Below are positions 1-6,373 of a DNA stretch of 7,901 bases, one piece after another (the stretch's first letter is position 1; each line of letters begins with the position of its first letter). The notes under the pieces are model-generated. The model searched no databases and was not told where the DNA came from. It saw only the letters and a program-made list of their open reading frames with translations. The stretch covers positions 1 through 7,901 of the forward strand of contig DHOX01000041.1 in NCBI GenBank assembly GCA_002409785.1. Reading direction: 5' to 3'. Source of the stretch: Prevotella sp. UBA5379. Its GTDB lineage: Bacteria > Bacteroidota > Bacteroidia > Bacteroidales > Bacteroidaceae. The position numbers were made by a program, and so were the translations under genes.

Positions 1-111
1 TCCTTGTGTTCTAAAGACTTGACTATGACCTGAAGATGACAGCCCCAAAGAAGTTCTGCTGATATTAACGGCAAGAGCAGTAAACCATAGCAGTCCCCGA
101 AGCCACAACAT
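1..111 (-). CDS. Putative exported protein, N-terminal fragment (runs off left edge)
   Basis: An open frame starts with ATG at 111-109 and stays open for 37 codons to the window edge. It is on the same strand as the M23 gene and begins 2 nt after that gene's stop. The predicted start MLWLRGLLWFTALAV has an arginine followed by a hydrophobic run, which looks like a signal peptide or membrane anchor. The next part (ISRTSLGLSSSGHSQVF) is rich in Ser/Thr, like a mature exported N-terminus. Tight spacing and shared direction suggest it is co-transcribed and perhaps translationally coupled with the M23 peptidase. I do not recognise the family, and a frame this short could be open by chance. No lipobox cysteine is visible in the fragment. 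Confidence 0.45.
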   Translation of the reverse strand, partial: MLWLRGLLWFTALAVNISRTSLGLSSSGHSQVFRTQG

Positions 112-113
112 AA

Positions 114-1220
114 TCAGTATTTTTCCGCTTTCATCCTTCCGCCACAGCACAACGTCAGCACAGAAGCCTGAAGGCATTTATGAACATGGTCAAAAAGAAT
201 GGCAGGATTAATATGATGTCCCTTGAAATGCACCTCAAAATGAAGATGTTCCGTCGTTGCCAGTCCTGTCCGGCCGGTCAGGCCGATAACCTGCCCGGCT
301 TTCACCTTATCCCCCAGATGTACCAGGTTTTTGGACTGATGACTGTAAAGAGTCTCAAAGCCATAGGCATGACGGATAACAATGCAATTCCCATAACCGA
401 AATAACGGCAGGACCGGGTTACGATCCCGTCAAAGGCAGCCAGGATGCGGTCATTCGGGCAGGTTTTGATATCTACCCCCGGATGATGGCGGTGCCCCCC
501 GTAAGGACTGATCACATGACTGCCTGGAAGAGGATAAGCCCAATGAGAACTTTCTATTTTCCCCAGGTCGATCCGGAAGTCATGGCTCTTGTCATAACTG
601 ACCGCATCATCCGGATCCAGGCTCGTCGGGCACTGCCCCGATGTGACCGGTATATTGCCTGCGGGAATGACAGAGACATCAACATAAGGACCATTTTTCT
701 GGAAAAGAAGAGTCTGGTTCCTCAATTGATGACTGGTTAAACTAAGGAGAGTTTCGGGATTGATCCTTGCCCCATTTACCATCACCGAGAAACGGCAATA
801 GCCATTCCCGCCCTTTTCTCCTACAATAGCAATTGTCTGGCCGGCATGGACGGACTGGCCGACCTGCACCAGATTCTGTATCAGATTGTCATATACCGTC
901 TCCAGTCCGTCCGGATGGCGGATAACCACGGTATTCCCACCTGCAGGCATTTTCCGGGAAAGTCTCACCGTCCCGTCAAACATCGCCTTGACGGCATCCC
1001 CTTTCAGGGTGCTGACTTCCACGACGGTCCCTGACAGGCGTGCCTTCCCTACAGGCAGAGGAAAGGAATAATCCCCCACGTGAAAATCGCTGAAATTAAT
1101 CTTGAAAGAATTTCCATGAGCAAAAAGATGAGGGGTAGCCGTGTTTACCTGCGTCCGTTCAACTAAGGAAAATGTTTTCCGGACAGGAGCAAACGAGAAC
1201 AGGGACAAAAAGAGGAACAA
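114..1220 (-). CDS. M23 (LytM) family peptidase with tandem LytM domains, the first degenerate
   Basis: M23 enzymes are zinc endopeptidases that cut peptidoglycan cross-bridges or stem peptides in the periplasm. Residues count from a TTG at 1220 (368 aa). The C-terminal LytM domain (about 231-343) keeps the catalytic set: H246 and D250 in HPGVD, H294 in LYSH, and H325/H327 in HLHFEV, followed by the usual INPA. An earlier copy (about 79-157) shares the AMFDGTV, VVIRHPDG, GLETVY and AGQTIAIVG segments, but HxH is replaced by YCR and the YSH histidine is gone, so it should not bind zinc. The start is uncertain. TTG at 1220 lies inside a hydrophobic leader whose natural ATG at 1253 is in the same frame but cut off by a TGA at 1235-1233. 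The gene may therefore be damaged, restarted internally or miscalled by one base. It follows pgeF by about 150 nt and precedes another open frame by 2 nt. Confidence 0.85.
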   Translation of the reverse strand: MFLFLSLFSFAPVRKTFSLVERTQVNTATPHLFAHGNSFKINFSDFHVGDYSFPLPVGKARLSGTVVEVSTLKGDAVKAMFDGTVRLSRKMPAGGNTVVIRHPDGLETVYDNLIQNLVQVGQSVHAGQTIAIVGEKGGNGYCRFSVMVNGARINPETLLSLTSHQLRNQTLLFQKNGPYVDVSVIPAGNIPVTSGQCPTSLDPDDAVSYDKSHDFRIDLGKIESSHWAYPLPGSHVISPYGGHRHHPGVDIKTCPNDRILAAFDGIVTRSCRYFGYGNCIVIRHAYGFETLYSHQSKNLVHLGDKVKAGQVIGLTGRTGLATTEHLHFEVHFKGHHINPAILFDHVHKCLQASVLTLCCGGRMKAEKY

Positions 1221-1253
1221 TGCCAGAAAGTATCAGAATATTCTTATTTTCAT
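1221..1253 (-). other. Start of the M23 signal peptide, interrupted by an in-frame TGA
   Basis: Read on the minus strand in the M23 frame, this stretch gives M-K-I-R-I-F-stop-Y-F-L-A and then runs straight into LFLFLSLFSFA of the open gene. Together they form a typical signal peptide: basic n-region (K, R), long hydrophobic core and a small residue at the end. The TGA is at 1235-1233. A single base change from TGG (Trp) or CGA (Arg) would restore one continuous frame. TGA is a real stop elsewhere here (obg and nnr end with it) and TGG encodes Trp normally, so a recoded TGA is unlikely. Confidence 0.65.
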
Positions 1254-1406
1254 ATCGCAAAAGGTTAAGGACATTAAAGGTTGACAAAACGGCCTGAAGA
1301 AAAGCTATTGTATCAGTTGACTCAGAAAGACCACTTGTCACAAGCAGTCTGTATTCATTTTCAGGTATCGGTTTATTCAGGAAGGGCACACGATCTGCGC
1401 ATGTCC

Positions 1407-2195
1407 CTATTTCATCATGATTCCCGTATAGATTCTCCCGGAATCAGCACCCAGTTTACGGGCAGAGAAGAACAGGTCAGAATGGCGGTAAGTACAAATA
1501 TCACAGACCAGGATATGCTCCGGCCGGATTCCCACCGCTTCCATCTGCAAACGGTTACAGAGCGGCAAGTCAATATGCCATTTCCCATCCCTCCTGGCAA
1601 TCGCCTTCATATCAAATCCAGACTTGGCGAACTGGTCATACACTTCCTCCCCGACCTCAAAGGATTCCAGGGAGATGCCCGGTCCGATCACGGCCAGTAA
1701 GTCAGTCGGTTTACTCTGGTAGCAGACATGCATATCCCGCACCGCTTTCCTGACTATCCGGGCAAGTGTACCCCGCCAGCCAGCATGGACTGCAGCCGAT
1801 GCATGATGTACAGGATCATAAAGTAATACGGGAATACAATCTGCCGTAGACACCCCTATGCAGGCATTCCTGACATCCGTCATCACACAATCGACCCCCT
1901 CCAGGAGTTGATCCCGGACAGCAACAGGCAAAGAGAAGAACTCCCCCGCAATATCACGGCTCTCGATGCCATGAACCTGATGCGGTAACACCAGTCTGTC
2001 CGTCCCTATTCCCAAAGTCTGGCACAGAGCACGCCTGTTTGTCAGGACATGCTCTATCGAATCCCCACAAAAGGAATTGACATTCAACTCACCGTACGGG
2101 CCTTCACTCACTCCCCCCTTGCGGGTAGTAGAGAAAGCAGTCACCCCGTCTCCTAAAGGATAAAAATGCAACTCCGGTTTCAAATCCAGTGTCAT
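1407..2195 (-). CDS. pgeF: PgeF/YlmD/LACC1 family (DUF152, 'polyphenol oxidase') protein
   Basis: This is a 262-aa member of the multicopper-oxidase-like DUF152 family, at its usual length. Bacterial YlmD-type members and human LACC1 act as purine nucleoside phosphorylases/deaminases, while E. coli YfiH (PgeF) edits peptidoglycan precursors; sequence alone does not decide between these. Visible motifs are AFSTTRKGG (about 20-28), PHQVHG (71-76), STADCIPVL (116-124), AAVHAGWRG (134-142), AVIGPGIS (168-175) and the C-terminal CTYRHSDLFFSARK (234-247). The expected metal/active-site residues H75, C120 and H137 are all present. I chose ATG at 2195 because it lies 1 nt after the obg TGA and begins the conserved region. 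An upstream in-frame start at 2294 would add a basic, unfamily-like extension inside obg. Spacing implies co-transcription and coupling with obg. Neighbouring hpt and adk fit a purine-salvage role; the M23 gene downstream equally fits a cell-wall role. Confidence 0.93.
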   Translation of the reverse strand: MTLDLKPELHFYPLGDGVTAFSTTRKGGVSEGPYGELNVNSFCGDSIEHVLTNRRALCQTLGIGTDRLVLPHQVHGIESRDIAGEFFSLPVAVRDQLLEGVDCVMTDVRNACIGVSTADCIPVLLYDPVHHASAAVHAGWRGTLARIVRKAVRDMHVCYQSKPTDLLAVIGPGISLESFEVGEEVYDQFAKSGFDMKAIARRDGKWHIDLPLCNRLQMEAVGIRPEHILVCDICTYRHSDLFFSARKLGADSGRIYTGIMMK

Positions 2196-2196
2196 A

Positions 2197-3381
2197 TCAA
2201 TCGTCAGTATATTCGAAGTCCGTGAGGTCCTCCACCTCGTCTTTTCCCTTTTTCCTTGAAGATGCTGTATTTTCTTCCGTCTCTTCGTCCTCACCCTCAG
2301 CGTTCATCTCATCCCGGAAAGTCAGGACATCCTTATCCCGGTGAACCAGTGTTGTCTCCGAAGTGATCTCTTCAAGTTTGTTACTTTCAGAATTAAGTTC
2401 TCTCCAGAGCACATCTTTCAGCTCATCCAGTCCCTCCCCAGTTATGGAAGAGATGAACACACAAGGAAGATCTGTCGGCAAAGTATCCCGGAGCATCTGT
2501 ATCAGTTCCTCATCCAGCAAATCCGATTTGGTCACTGCCAGCACACGGTGCTTCTCCAACAATTCCGGGTTGAATTTCTCCAACTCATTCAGCAACACCT
2601 CATAATCATGCTTAATATCATCAGTATCCCCCGGGACCATGAACAGCAGGAGCGAGTTACGCTCGATATGGCGGAGGAATCTCAGTCCCAAGCCTTTGCC
2701 TTCACTTGCGCCCTCGATAATTCCCGGGATGTCAGCCATGACAAACGATTTATTACCGCGGTATTTGACAATGCCCAAGGATGGTTCAAGCGTTGTAAAA
2801 GGATAATTGGCAATCTTCGGCTTTGCGCTGGACAAAGCAGAAAGCAGTGTCGATTTACCCGCATTCGGGAAGCCCACCAGTCCCACGTCAGCCAGGAGTT
2901 TCAGTTCCAGAATGATCGTTTCCTCCTGTGCCGGTTCTCCAGGCTGGGCATAGCGCGGCGCCTGATTTGTAGAAGTCCGGAACTGGAAATTTCCCATTCC
3001 GCCTCTCCCCCCTTCCAGTAAAGTCACCTGCTGACCGTCTTCCGTAACATCACAGATGTATTTTCCGGTAACCGCATTGTAGACGACCGTACCACAAGGG
3101 ACATCAATGTAAGCATCAGCGCCATCCGTACCATGACATTTGTCACTGGCACCATTTCCACCATGCTCAGCAAAGACATGACGCTCATATTTCAGATGAA
3201 GAAGAGTCCAGTAATTATGATTACCCCGGAGGATCACGCTGCCCCCGTGTCCCCCGTCACCGCCGTCAGGGCCACCGTTAGGCTGGTATTTGACATGACG
3301 GAGGTGCATGGAGCCCTTGCCTCCCTTGCCGGAACGGCAATGGATTTTCACATAATCAACGAAATTGGATTCTACAGCCAT
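2197..3381 (-). CDS. obg: Obg-family GTPase (ObgE/CgtA)
   Basis: Obg is an essential ribosome-associated GTPase that acts in late 50S assembly and stress responses. The 394-aa product has the glycine-rich Obg fold first (about 1-160, with GKGGKG and GGPDGGDGGHGG), then a G domain. G1 is GFPNAGKS (170-177), the switch region is NYPFTTLEP (192-200), G3 is DIPG (217-220), G4 is TKSD (284-287) and G5 is SSITGEG (311-317). G4 has Thr where NKxD is usual; I believe this is common in Bacteroidota Obg, so it is not a defect. The tail after about 335 is acidic and low in complexity (EGEDEETEEN), not a typical OCT domain. The ATG at 3381 begins the canonical MAVESNFVDYVKI. The leader is AT-rich without a Shine-Dalgarno. 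No TAnnTTTG box is visible in the 157-nt gap behind adk, so read-through from adk is likely. pgeF starts 1 nt after the stop. Confidence 0.98.
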   Translation of the reverse strand: MAVESNFVDYVKIHCRSGKGGKGSMHLRHVKYQPNGGPDGGDGGHGGSVILRGNHNYWTLLHLKYERHVFAEHGGNGASDKCHGTDGADAYIDVPCGTVVYNAVTGKYICDVTEDGQQVTLLEGGRGGMGNFQFRTSTNQAPRYAQPGEPAQEETIILELKLLADVGLVGFPNAGKSTLLSALSSAKPKIANYPFTTLEPSLGIVKYRGNKSFVMADIPGIIEGASEGKGLGLRFLRHIERNSLLLFMVPGDTDDIKHDYEVLLNELEKFNPELLEKHRVLAVTKSDLLDEELIQMLRDTLPTDLPCVFISSITGEGLDELKDVLWRELNSESNKLEEITSETTLVHRDKDVLTFRDEMNAEGEDEETEENTASSRKKGKDEVEDLTDFEYTDD

Positions 3382-3406
3382 TATTTTAAATTATTCATCA
3401 GATCTC

Positions 3407-3505
3407 TCAGAGAGAATACGACCGCACAGATCCATCCCCCCACTTCCGCAACAGGACAGTCTGTCCGCCCTTTTCACCCGAGAGGAAACGAGAGCCCTTC
3501 AGCAT
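3407..3505 (-). CDS. Possible small ORF (32 aa) between adk and obg
   Basis: ATG at 3505 opens a 32-codon frame, MLKGSRFLSGEKGGQTVLLR and onward to YSL, ending in TGA at 3409-3407. It lies in the adk-obg spacer on the operon strand. It is also in frame with adk: the frame is open from the codon after the adk TAA (3541-3539), so read-through would give a 43-residue tail. The composition is basic and protein-like, but adk is already full length, there is no Shine-Dalgarno, and the same DNA contains short repeats and palindromes. No family is recognised, and it may be non-coding spacer. Confidence 0.15.
   Translation of the reverse strand: MLKGSRFLSGEKGGQTVLLRKWGDGSVRSYSL
3454..3466. repeat. 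Interrupted palindrome in the adk-obg spacer
   Basis: GGACAG-T-CTGTCC has 6-bp arms with a one-base centre. A second one, TCTCTC-A-GAGAGA, lies at 3403-3415 in the same spacer. The 8-mer GCACAGAT occurs directly repeated at 3424-3431 and 3530-3537, and CGAGAG is repeated at 3479-3484 and 3489-3494. These could be transcript structure, a remnant of an interspersed repeat, or chance. Confidence 0.4.
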
Positions 3506-3538
3506 GAAAGAACAGTTGAGGACATCCCTGCACAGATT

Positions 3539-4114
3539 TTATTTAAGAGCATCCATCACCTTGCACACACGGGCGAAGATCTCATCTATCGTTCCCAGCC
3601 CTTCTACATGATAATGGATACCCTCCTTTGTATACCACTCGATCAGCGGAGAAGTCTGATTATGATAAACCGTCAGACGTTTTTTGATGGTCTCCTCATT
3701 ATCATCAGAGCGACCGCACATCTTTCCACGGAGAATCAGACGTTTCATCAGTTCATCCTCAGGGACAGCCAGTTCGATCATTGCCGCAAGTTTATGTCCC
3801 CTCTCAGCCAGCATCTTCTTCAGAGCCTCAGCCTGAGCGATCGTACGAGGAAAGCCATCAAAGATCACCCCTTTGTGGTCTTTTCCAAAAGAGTCATAGA
3901 CCTTGGCCAGGATGCTGACCATCAACTCATCCGGGATCAACTGTCCCTTATCGATATAGCCTTTGGCCGTTTTGCCGAGGTCACTGCCTTTCTTGATCTC
4001 ATTTCTCAACACATCCCCTGTAGAGATATGGCCCAGGCCATATTTTGCAATCATCTTCTCACTCTGCGTCCCCTTGCCGGCGCCAGGAGCACCGAAAATA
4101 ACAATATTCTTCAT
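3539..4114 (-). CDS. adk: Adenylate kinase, short-LID type
   Basis: Adenylate kinase interconverts AMP + ATP and 2 ADP in the cytoplasm and feeds purines made by salvage into the nucleotide pool. The 191-aa product has the P-loop GAPGAGKGT (8-16), the AMP-site STGDVLR (31-37), GQLIPDELM (58-66) and FDGFPRTIAQ (85-94), and the arginines of RLILRGKMCGRSDD (125-138). It then has ETIKKRL (141-147). The LID is the short form without the four-cysteine zinc site, usual for Bacteroidota. ATG at 4114 gives the canonical start MKNIVIFGAPG. Its leader is very AT-rich, including the near-palindrome ATATAATTTTATAT at 4128-4141, and lacks a Shine-Dalgarno. It lies 117 nt after hpt and 157 nt before obg, same strand. 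It is complete, with all key residues present. Confidence 0.98.
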   Translation of the reverse strand: MKNIVIFGAPGAGKGTQSEKMIAKYGLGHISTGDVLRNEIKKGSDLGKTAKGYIDKGQLIPDELMVSILAKVYDSFGKDHKGVIFDGFPRTIAQAEALKKMLAERGHKLAAMIELAVPEDELMKRLILRGKMCGRSDDNEETIKKRLTVYHNQTSPLIEWYTKEGIHYHVEGLGTIDEIFARVCKVMDALK

Positions 4115-4231
4115 TGTCTTATTTGTGATATAATTTTATATTCTCTGAGATTCCCCCTCTTCCGGCAGCTGCTGCTCACCCTTTCATCATTACAGGCCAC
4201 GCAGTCCAACCAAGAAAGCAGGTAAAAGCAC

Positions 4232-4777
4232 CTATTCCTTTTCCGGGATCAAGGTATAAATGTCCCGCAATCCACGTCCCTGCTGGTCATAGTCAAGTCC
4301 ATACCCCAATATAAAATCATTCGGGATTTTGATCACCGGATATTCGATATTCAGAGGAATAGTCAGTTTGGCGGGTTTCACGAGTAAAGTACAAATATGG
4401 ATAGATTCAGGACCGTGAGCCTGAAGCGTTTCAATCATGTGCTGCATAGTAAGCCCTGTCTCCACAATATCTTCCAGGATAATCACCGTACGTCCCTTTA
4501 AATCCTGATTGATACCCACCAGTTCCTTCACCTTTCCTGTAGTCGAGGTCCCCTCATAAGAAGAGAGTTTTACGAAGGAAATTTCAAAAGGGATCGTCAG
4601 CATTCTCGTCAGGTCAGCCGCAAAGATATAAGAGCCATTGAGTACGGCCAGGAAGATCGGGTTTTTGTCAGCCATATCCTTATTAAGGCGGTCAGCCACG
4701 ACCTGTATACGTTTCCGGATTTCAGCTTCTGGAATAGATGTCTTAAAGGTTTTATCCTTGATTTTTACTACACTCAT
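4232..4777 (-). CDS. hpt: Hypoxanthine (guanine) phosphoribosyltransferase
   Basis: Hpt salvages hypoxanthine/guanine, joining them to PRPP to form IMP/GMP in the cytoplasm. The 181-aa product has the pyrophosphate-loop region VLNGSYIF (45-52), KLSSYEGTSTTGKV (70-83) for the flexible loop, the PRPP motif VIILEDIVETG (98-108; E102/D103) and the base-recognition segment FILGYGLDYDQQGRGLRDIY (155-174). The motif has Glu where EDIVDTG is more common, a conservative change. I chose ATG at 4777 (MSVVKIKDK) over an in-frame GTG at 4801, because the GTG overlaps a strong -7 promoter match at 4808-4801 and would lie upstream of the expected transcript start. It is the first gene of the minus-strand cluster (adk, obg, pgeF, M23) and diverges from nnr. 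Confidence 0.97.
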   Translation of the reverse strand: MSVVKIKDKTFKTSIPEAEIRKRIQVVADRLNKDMADKNPIFLAVLNGSYIFAADLTRMLTIPFEISFVKLSSYEGTSTTGKVKELVGINQDLKGRTVIILEDIVETGLTMQHMIETLQAHGPESIHICTLLVKPAKLTIPLNIEYPVIKIPNDFILGYGLDYDQQGRGLRDIYTLIPEKE

Positions 4778-4800
4778 TACTCGAAAACTAATTTTTGGCA

Positions 4801-4808
4801 CAAAATTA
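4801..4808 (-). promoter_or_regulatory. Predicted -7 element for hpt (minus strand)
   Basis: The minus strand reads TAATTTTG, an exact match to the Bacteroidota TAnnTTTG -7 element. It ends 23 nt before the hpt ATG, which predicts a short leader of about 18-20 nt. No convincing TTTG-type -33 box is seen at 19-21 nt spacing; a TTTG 12 nt upstream is too close. The match sits in the left arm of the 13-bp inverted repeat. Confidence 0.55.
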
Positions 4809-4842
4809 CGAAAAATATGGCAAACATTACGTATTAATTTCG

Positions 4843-4850
4843 TATTTTTG
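4843..4850 (+). promoter_or_regulatory. Predicted -7 element for nnr, implying a near-leaderless mRNA
   Basis: TATTTTTG exactly matches TAnnTTTG and ends only 6 nt before the nnr ATG at 4857. Transcription should start a few bases downstream of the element, leaving roughly 0-3 nt of leader. There is no room for a Shine-Dalgarno. No good -33 box is visible at the usual spacing. Confidence 0.55.
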
Positions 4851-4856
4851 CAACAG

Positions 4857-6371
4857 ATGAAGATTTTTACAAGTGCTCAAATTCACGAGCTGGACCAATA
4901 TACGATAGACCATGAGCCTATCCGTTCCATCGACCTGATGGAAAGAGCGGCAAAGGCATTAACCAGAGGAATAGAGTCCGTATGGCCGGCAGATACTCCC
5001 ATAGTAGCTTTTGCCGGTCCGGGAAACAACGGCGGTGACGCTCTTGCGGTAAGCAGGATGCTGTCCGCCGACGGGTATCGGGTTTCCGTGTACCTGTTTA
5101 ACATCCATAATCATCTTTCAGAAGAATGTGCCACCAACAAGCAACGTCTGATCGAGGAAAACAAGACAGAGACTTTTACGGAGATCACCATGAACTTTGA
5201 TCCGCCCGAATTGAACGAAGGAGACCTCGTGGTAGACGGACTTTTCGGCAGTGGCCTCAACAAGCCCCTGTCAGGAGGCTTTTCCACCCTGGTGAAATAC
5301 ATCAACCAGTCCCCTGCCCGAGTTGTCAGCCTGGATATTCCCTCCGGCCTGATGTGCGAAGACAACACCTACAATATCCGTCAGAATATCATCAAAGCAG
5401 ACCTGACGCTCACCCTCCAGCAGAAGAAACTCTCCATGCTGATGGCCGACAACCAGGTCTATATCGGAAAACTTAAAGTACTTGACATCCATCTCTCTCC
5501 GGAATATATCCATCAAAAGGATTGTGAGTATAAAATACTGGAAGAAGAAGACGTCAAGTCCCGTATACTGCCACGAAGAGACTTTGCTCACAAGGGGACG
5601 ATGGGAAGTGCACTTCTGGTTGCAGGGAGTTACGGGATGGCAGGTGCCGCCGTCCTGTCTGCGAAAGCCTGTCTCAGGTCAGGTGCAGGAAAGGTATATA
5701 TACATACCCCAAGGCGCAATTACAACATCATGCAGATCTCAGTCCCCGAAGCGGTCATGCAGATGGACCGTGAAGAGAACTATTTCTCTGAAGCCGTAGA
5801 CACCCACGATATTGACGCCTTAGGCATCGGGCCGGGGTTAGGGCAAGAAGAAGATACGGCTATTGCCGTCATCGCCCAAATCAGGAGGTCTACCTGTCCG
5901 GTCATCATCGATGCTGATGCCATCAATATCCTGGCCAATCACAGGGCATGGCTGCAGCAGCTCCCCACAGACATTATCCTGACCCCGCATCCCAGAGAGT
6001 TTGACCGGCTATATGGATCCATGAGCAACGGATGCTACGAGCGTCTGGAAAAGGCCCGCAAACTCTCCCGTGTCCTGCAGGCATATATCATCCTGAAAGG
6101 TCACTACTCCGCCCTCTGCCTGCCGAATGGGCATGTAGAATTCAACCCTACAGGGAATAGCGGCATGGCTACAGCAGGCAGCGGAGATGTGCTCACCGGA
6201 ATCATCACCGGACTGCTGGCACGAGGCTATCATCAAGCAGATGCCTGCAGGGTAGGAATGTACCTCCACGGATATGCAGGGGATCTCGCGGCCCAGGAGT
6301 TAGGAAAGGAGAGTCTGATTGCCAGCGACCTGATCAAATACCTTCCAAAGGCCTTCATGGAGTTAAGCTGA
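4857..6371 (+). CDS. nnr: Bifunctional NAD(P)HX epimerase / ADP-dependent NAD(P)HX dehydratase
   Basis: This enzyme repairs hydrated NADH/NADPH: the N-terminal YjeF_N (NnrE) domain epimerises R-NAD(P)HX, and the C-terminal ribokinase-like (NnrD) domain dehydrates the S form using ADP. The 504-aa length is normal for the fusion. N-domain motifs are GPGNNGGDALA (54-64), VVDGLFGSGL (125-134) and SLDIPSGL (158-165). C-domain motifs are KGTMGSALLVAGS (246-258), LGIGPGLG (322-329), IIDADAINIL (350-359), TPHPREFDRL (376-385), LKGHYS (413-418) and NPTGNSGMATAGSGDVLTG (430-448), with the catalytic Asp in GSGD at 444. ATG at 4857 gives the canonical MKIFTSAQIHELD. The frame is open upstream to 4638 but only inside hpt on the opposite strand. 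It is the sole plus-strand gene, diverging from hpt and converging with the DUF6377 gene. Confidence 0.98.
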   Translation: MKIFTSAQIHELDQYTIDHEPIRSIDLMERAAKALTRGIESVWPADTPIVAFAGPGNNGGDALAVSRMLSADGYRVSVYLFNIHNHLSEECATNKQRLIEENKTETFTEITMNFDPPELNEGDLVVDGLFGSGLNKPLSGGFSTLVKYINQSPARVVSLDIPSGLMCEDNTYNIRQNIIKADLTLTLQQKKLSMLMADNQVYIGKLKVLDIHLSPEYIHQKDCEYKILEEEDVKSRILPRRDFAHKGTMGSALLVAGSYGMAGAAVLSAKACLRSGAGKVYIHTPRRNYNIMQISVPEAVMQMDREENYFSEAVDTHDIDALGIGPGLGQEEDTAIAVIAQIRRSTCPVIIDADAINILANHRAWLQQLPTDIILTPHPREFDRLYGSMSNGCYERLEKARKLSRVLQAYIILKGHYSALCLPNGHVEFNPTGNSGMATAGSGDVLTGIITGLLARGYHQADACRVGMYLHGYAGDLAAQELGKESLIASDLIKYLPKAFMELS

Positions 6372-6373
6372 CT

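Larger units (their letters stand above)
4801..4850. repeat. 13-bp inverted repeat (one mismatch) spanning the divergent hpt/nnr promoters
   Basis: The left arm at 4801-4813 (CAAAATTACGAAA) and right arm at 4838-4850 (TTTCGTATTTTTG) are reverse complements except for one position. They are separated by 24 bp. Each arm reads TTTCGTA(A/T)TTTTG outward and so contains one of the two -7 elements. The symmetry may simply be two copies of one extended promoter sequence, or a site for a shared regulator. Confidence 0.7.

Noticed and set aside
180..740. Plus-strand 186-codon open frame
   Set aside because: It is antisense to the M23 peptidase, which has clear catalytic motifs.
1233..1235. TGA recoded as an amino acid
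   Set aside because: obg and nnr use TGA as a true stop at full family length, and Trp is encoded by TGG elsewhere, for example in obg.
1159..1389. Minus-strand 76-codon frame (GTG start) covering the pgeF-M23 spacer and the M23 leader, with a hydrophobic stretch ending in a Cys
   Set aside because: It has no ATG and lacks a visible start signal. It overlaps the M23 gene out of frame, and its hydrophobic part is a frame-shifted reading of the M23 signal peptide. It shows no recognisable family. The 153-nt spacer otherwise has no clear promoter; the nearest, TAACCTTTTG, has the wrong spacing within the box.
2196..2294. N-terminal extension of pgeF by 33 codons
   Set aside because: It lies inside the obg 3' end and is highly basic with no family match; ATG at 2195 fits the family and the 1-nt spacing.
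2341..3021. Plus-strand 226-codon open frame
   Set aside because: It is antisense within obg, whose motifs on the minus strand are unambiguous.
3365..4225. Plus-strand 286-codon open frame
   Set aside because: It lies antisense to adk and the spacer, has no family resemblance, and mirrors the codon bias of adk.
4638..4856. N-terminal extension of nnr by 73 codons
   Set aside because: It is antisense to hpt and spans the divergent promoter region; the conserved protein starts at 4857.
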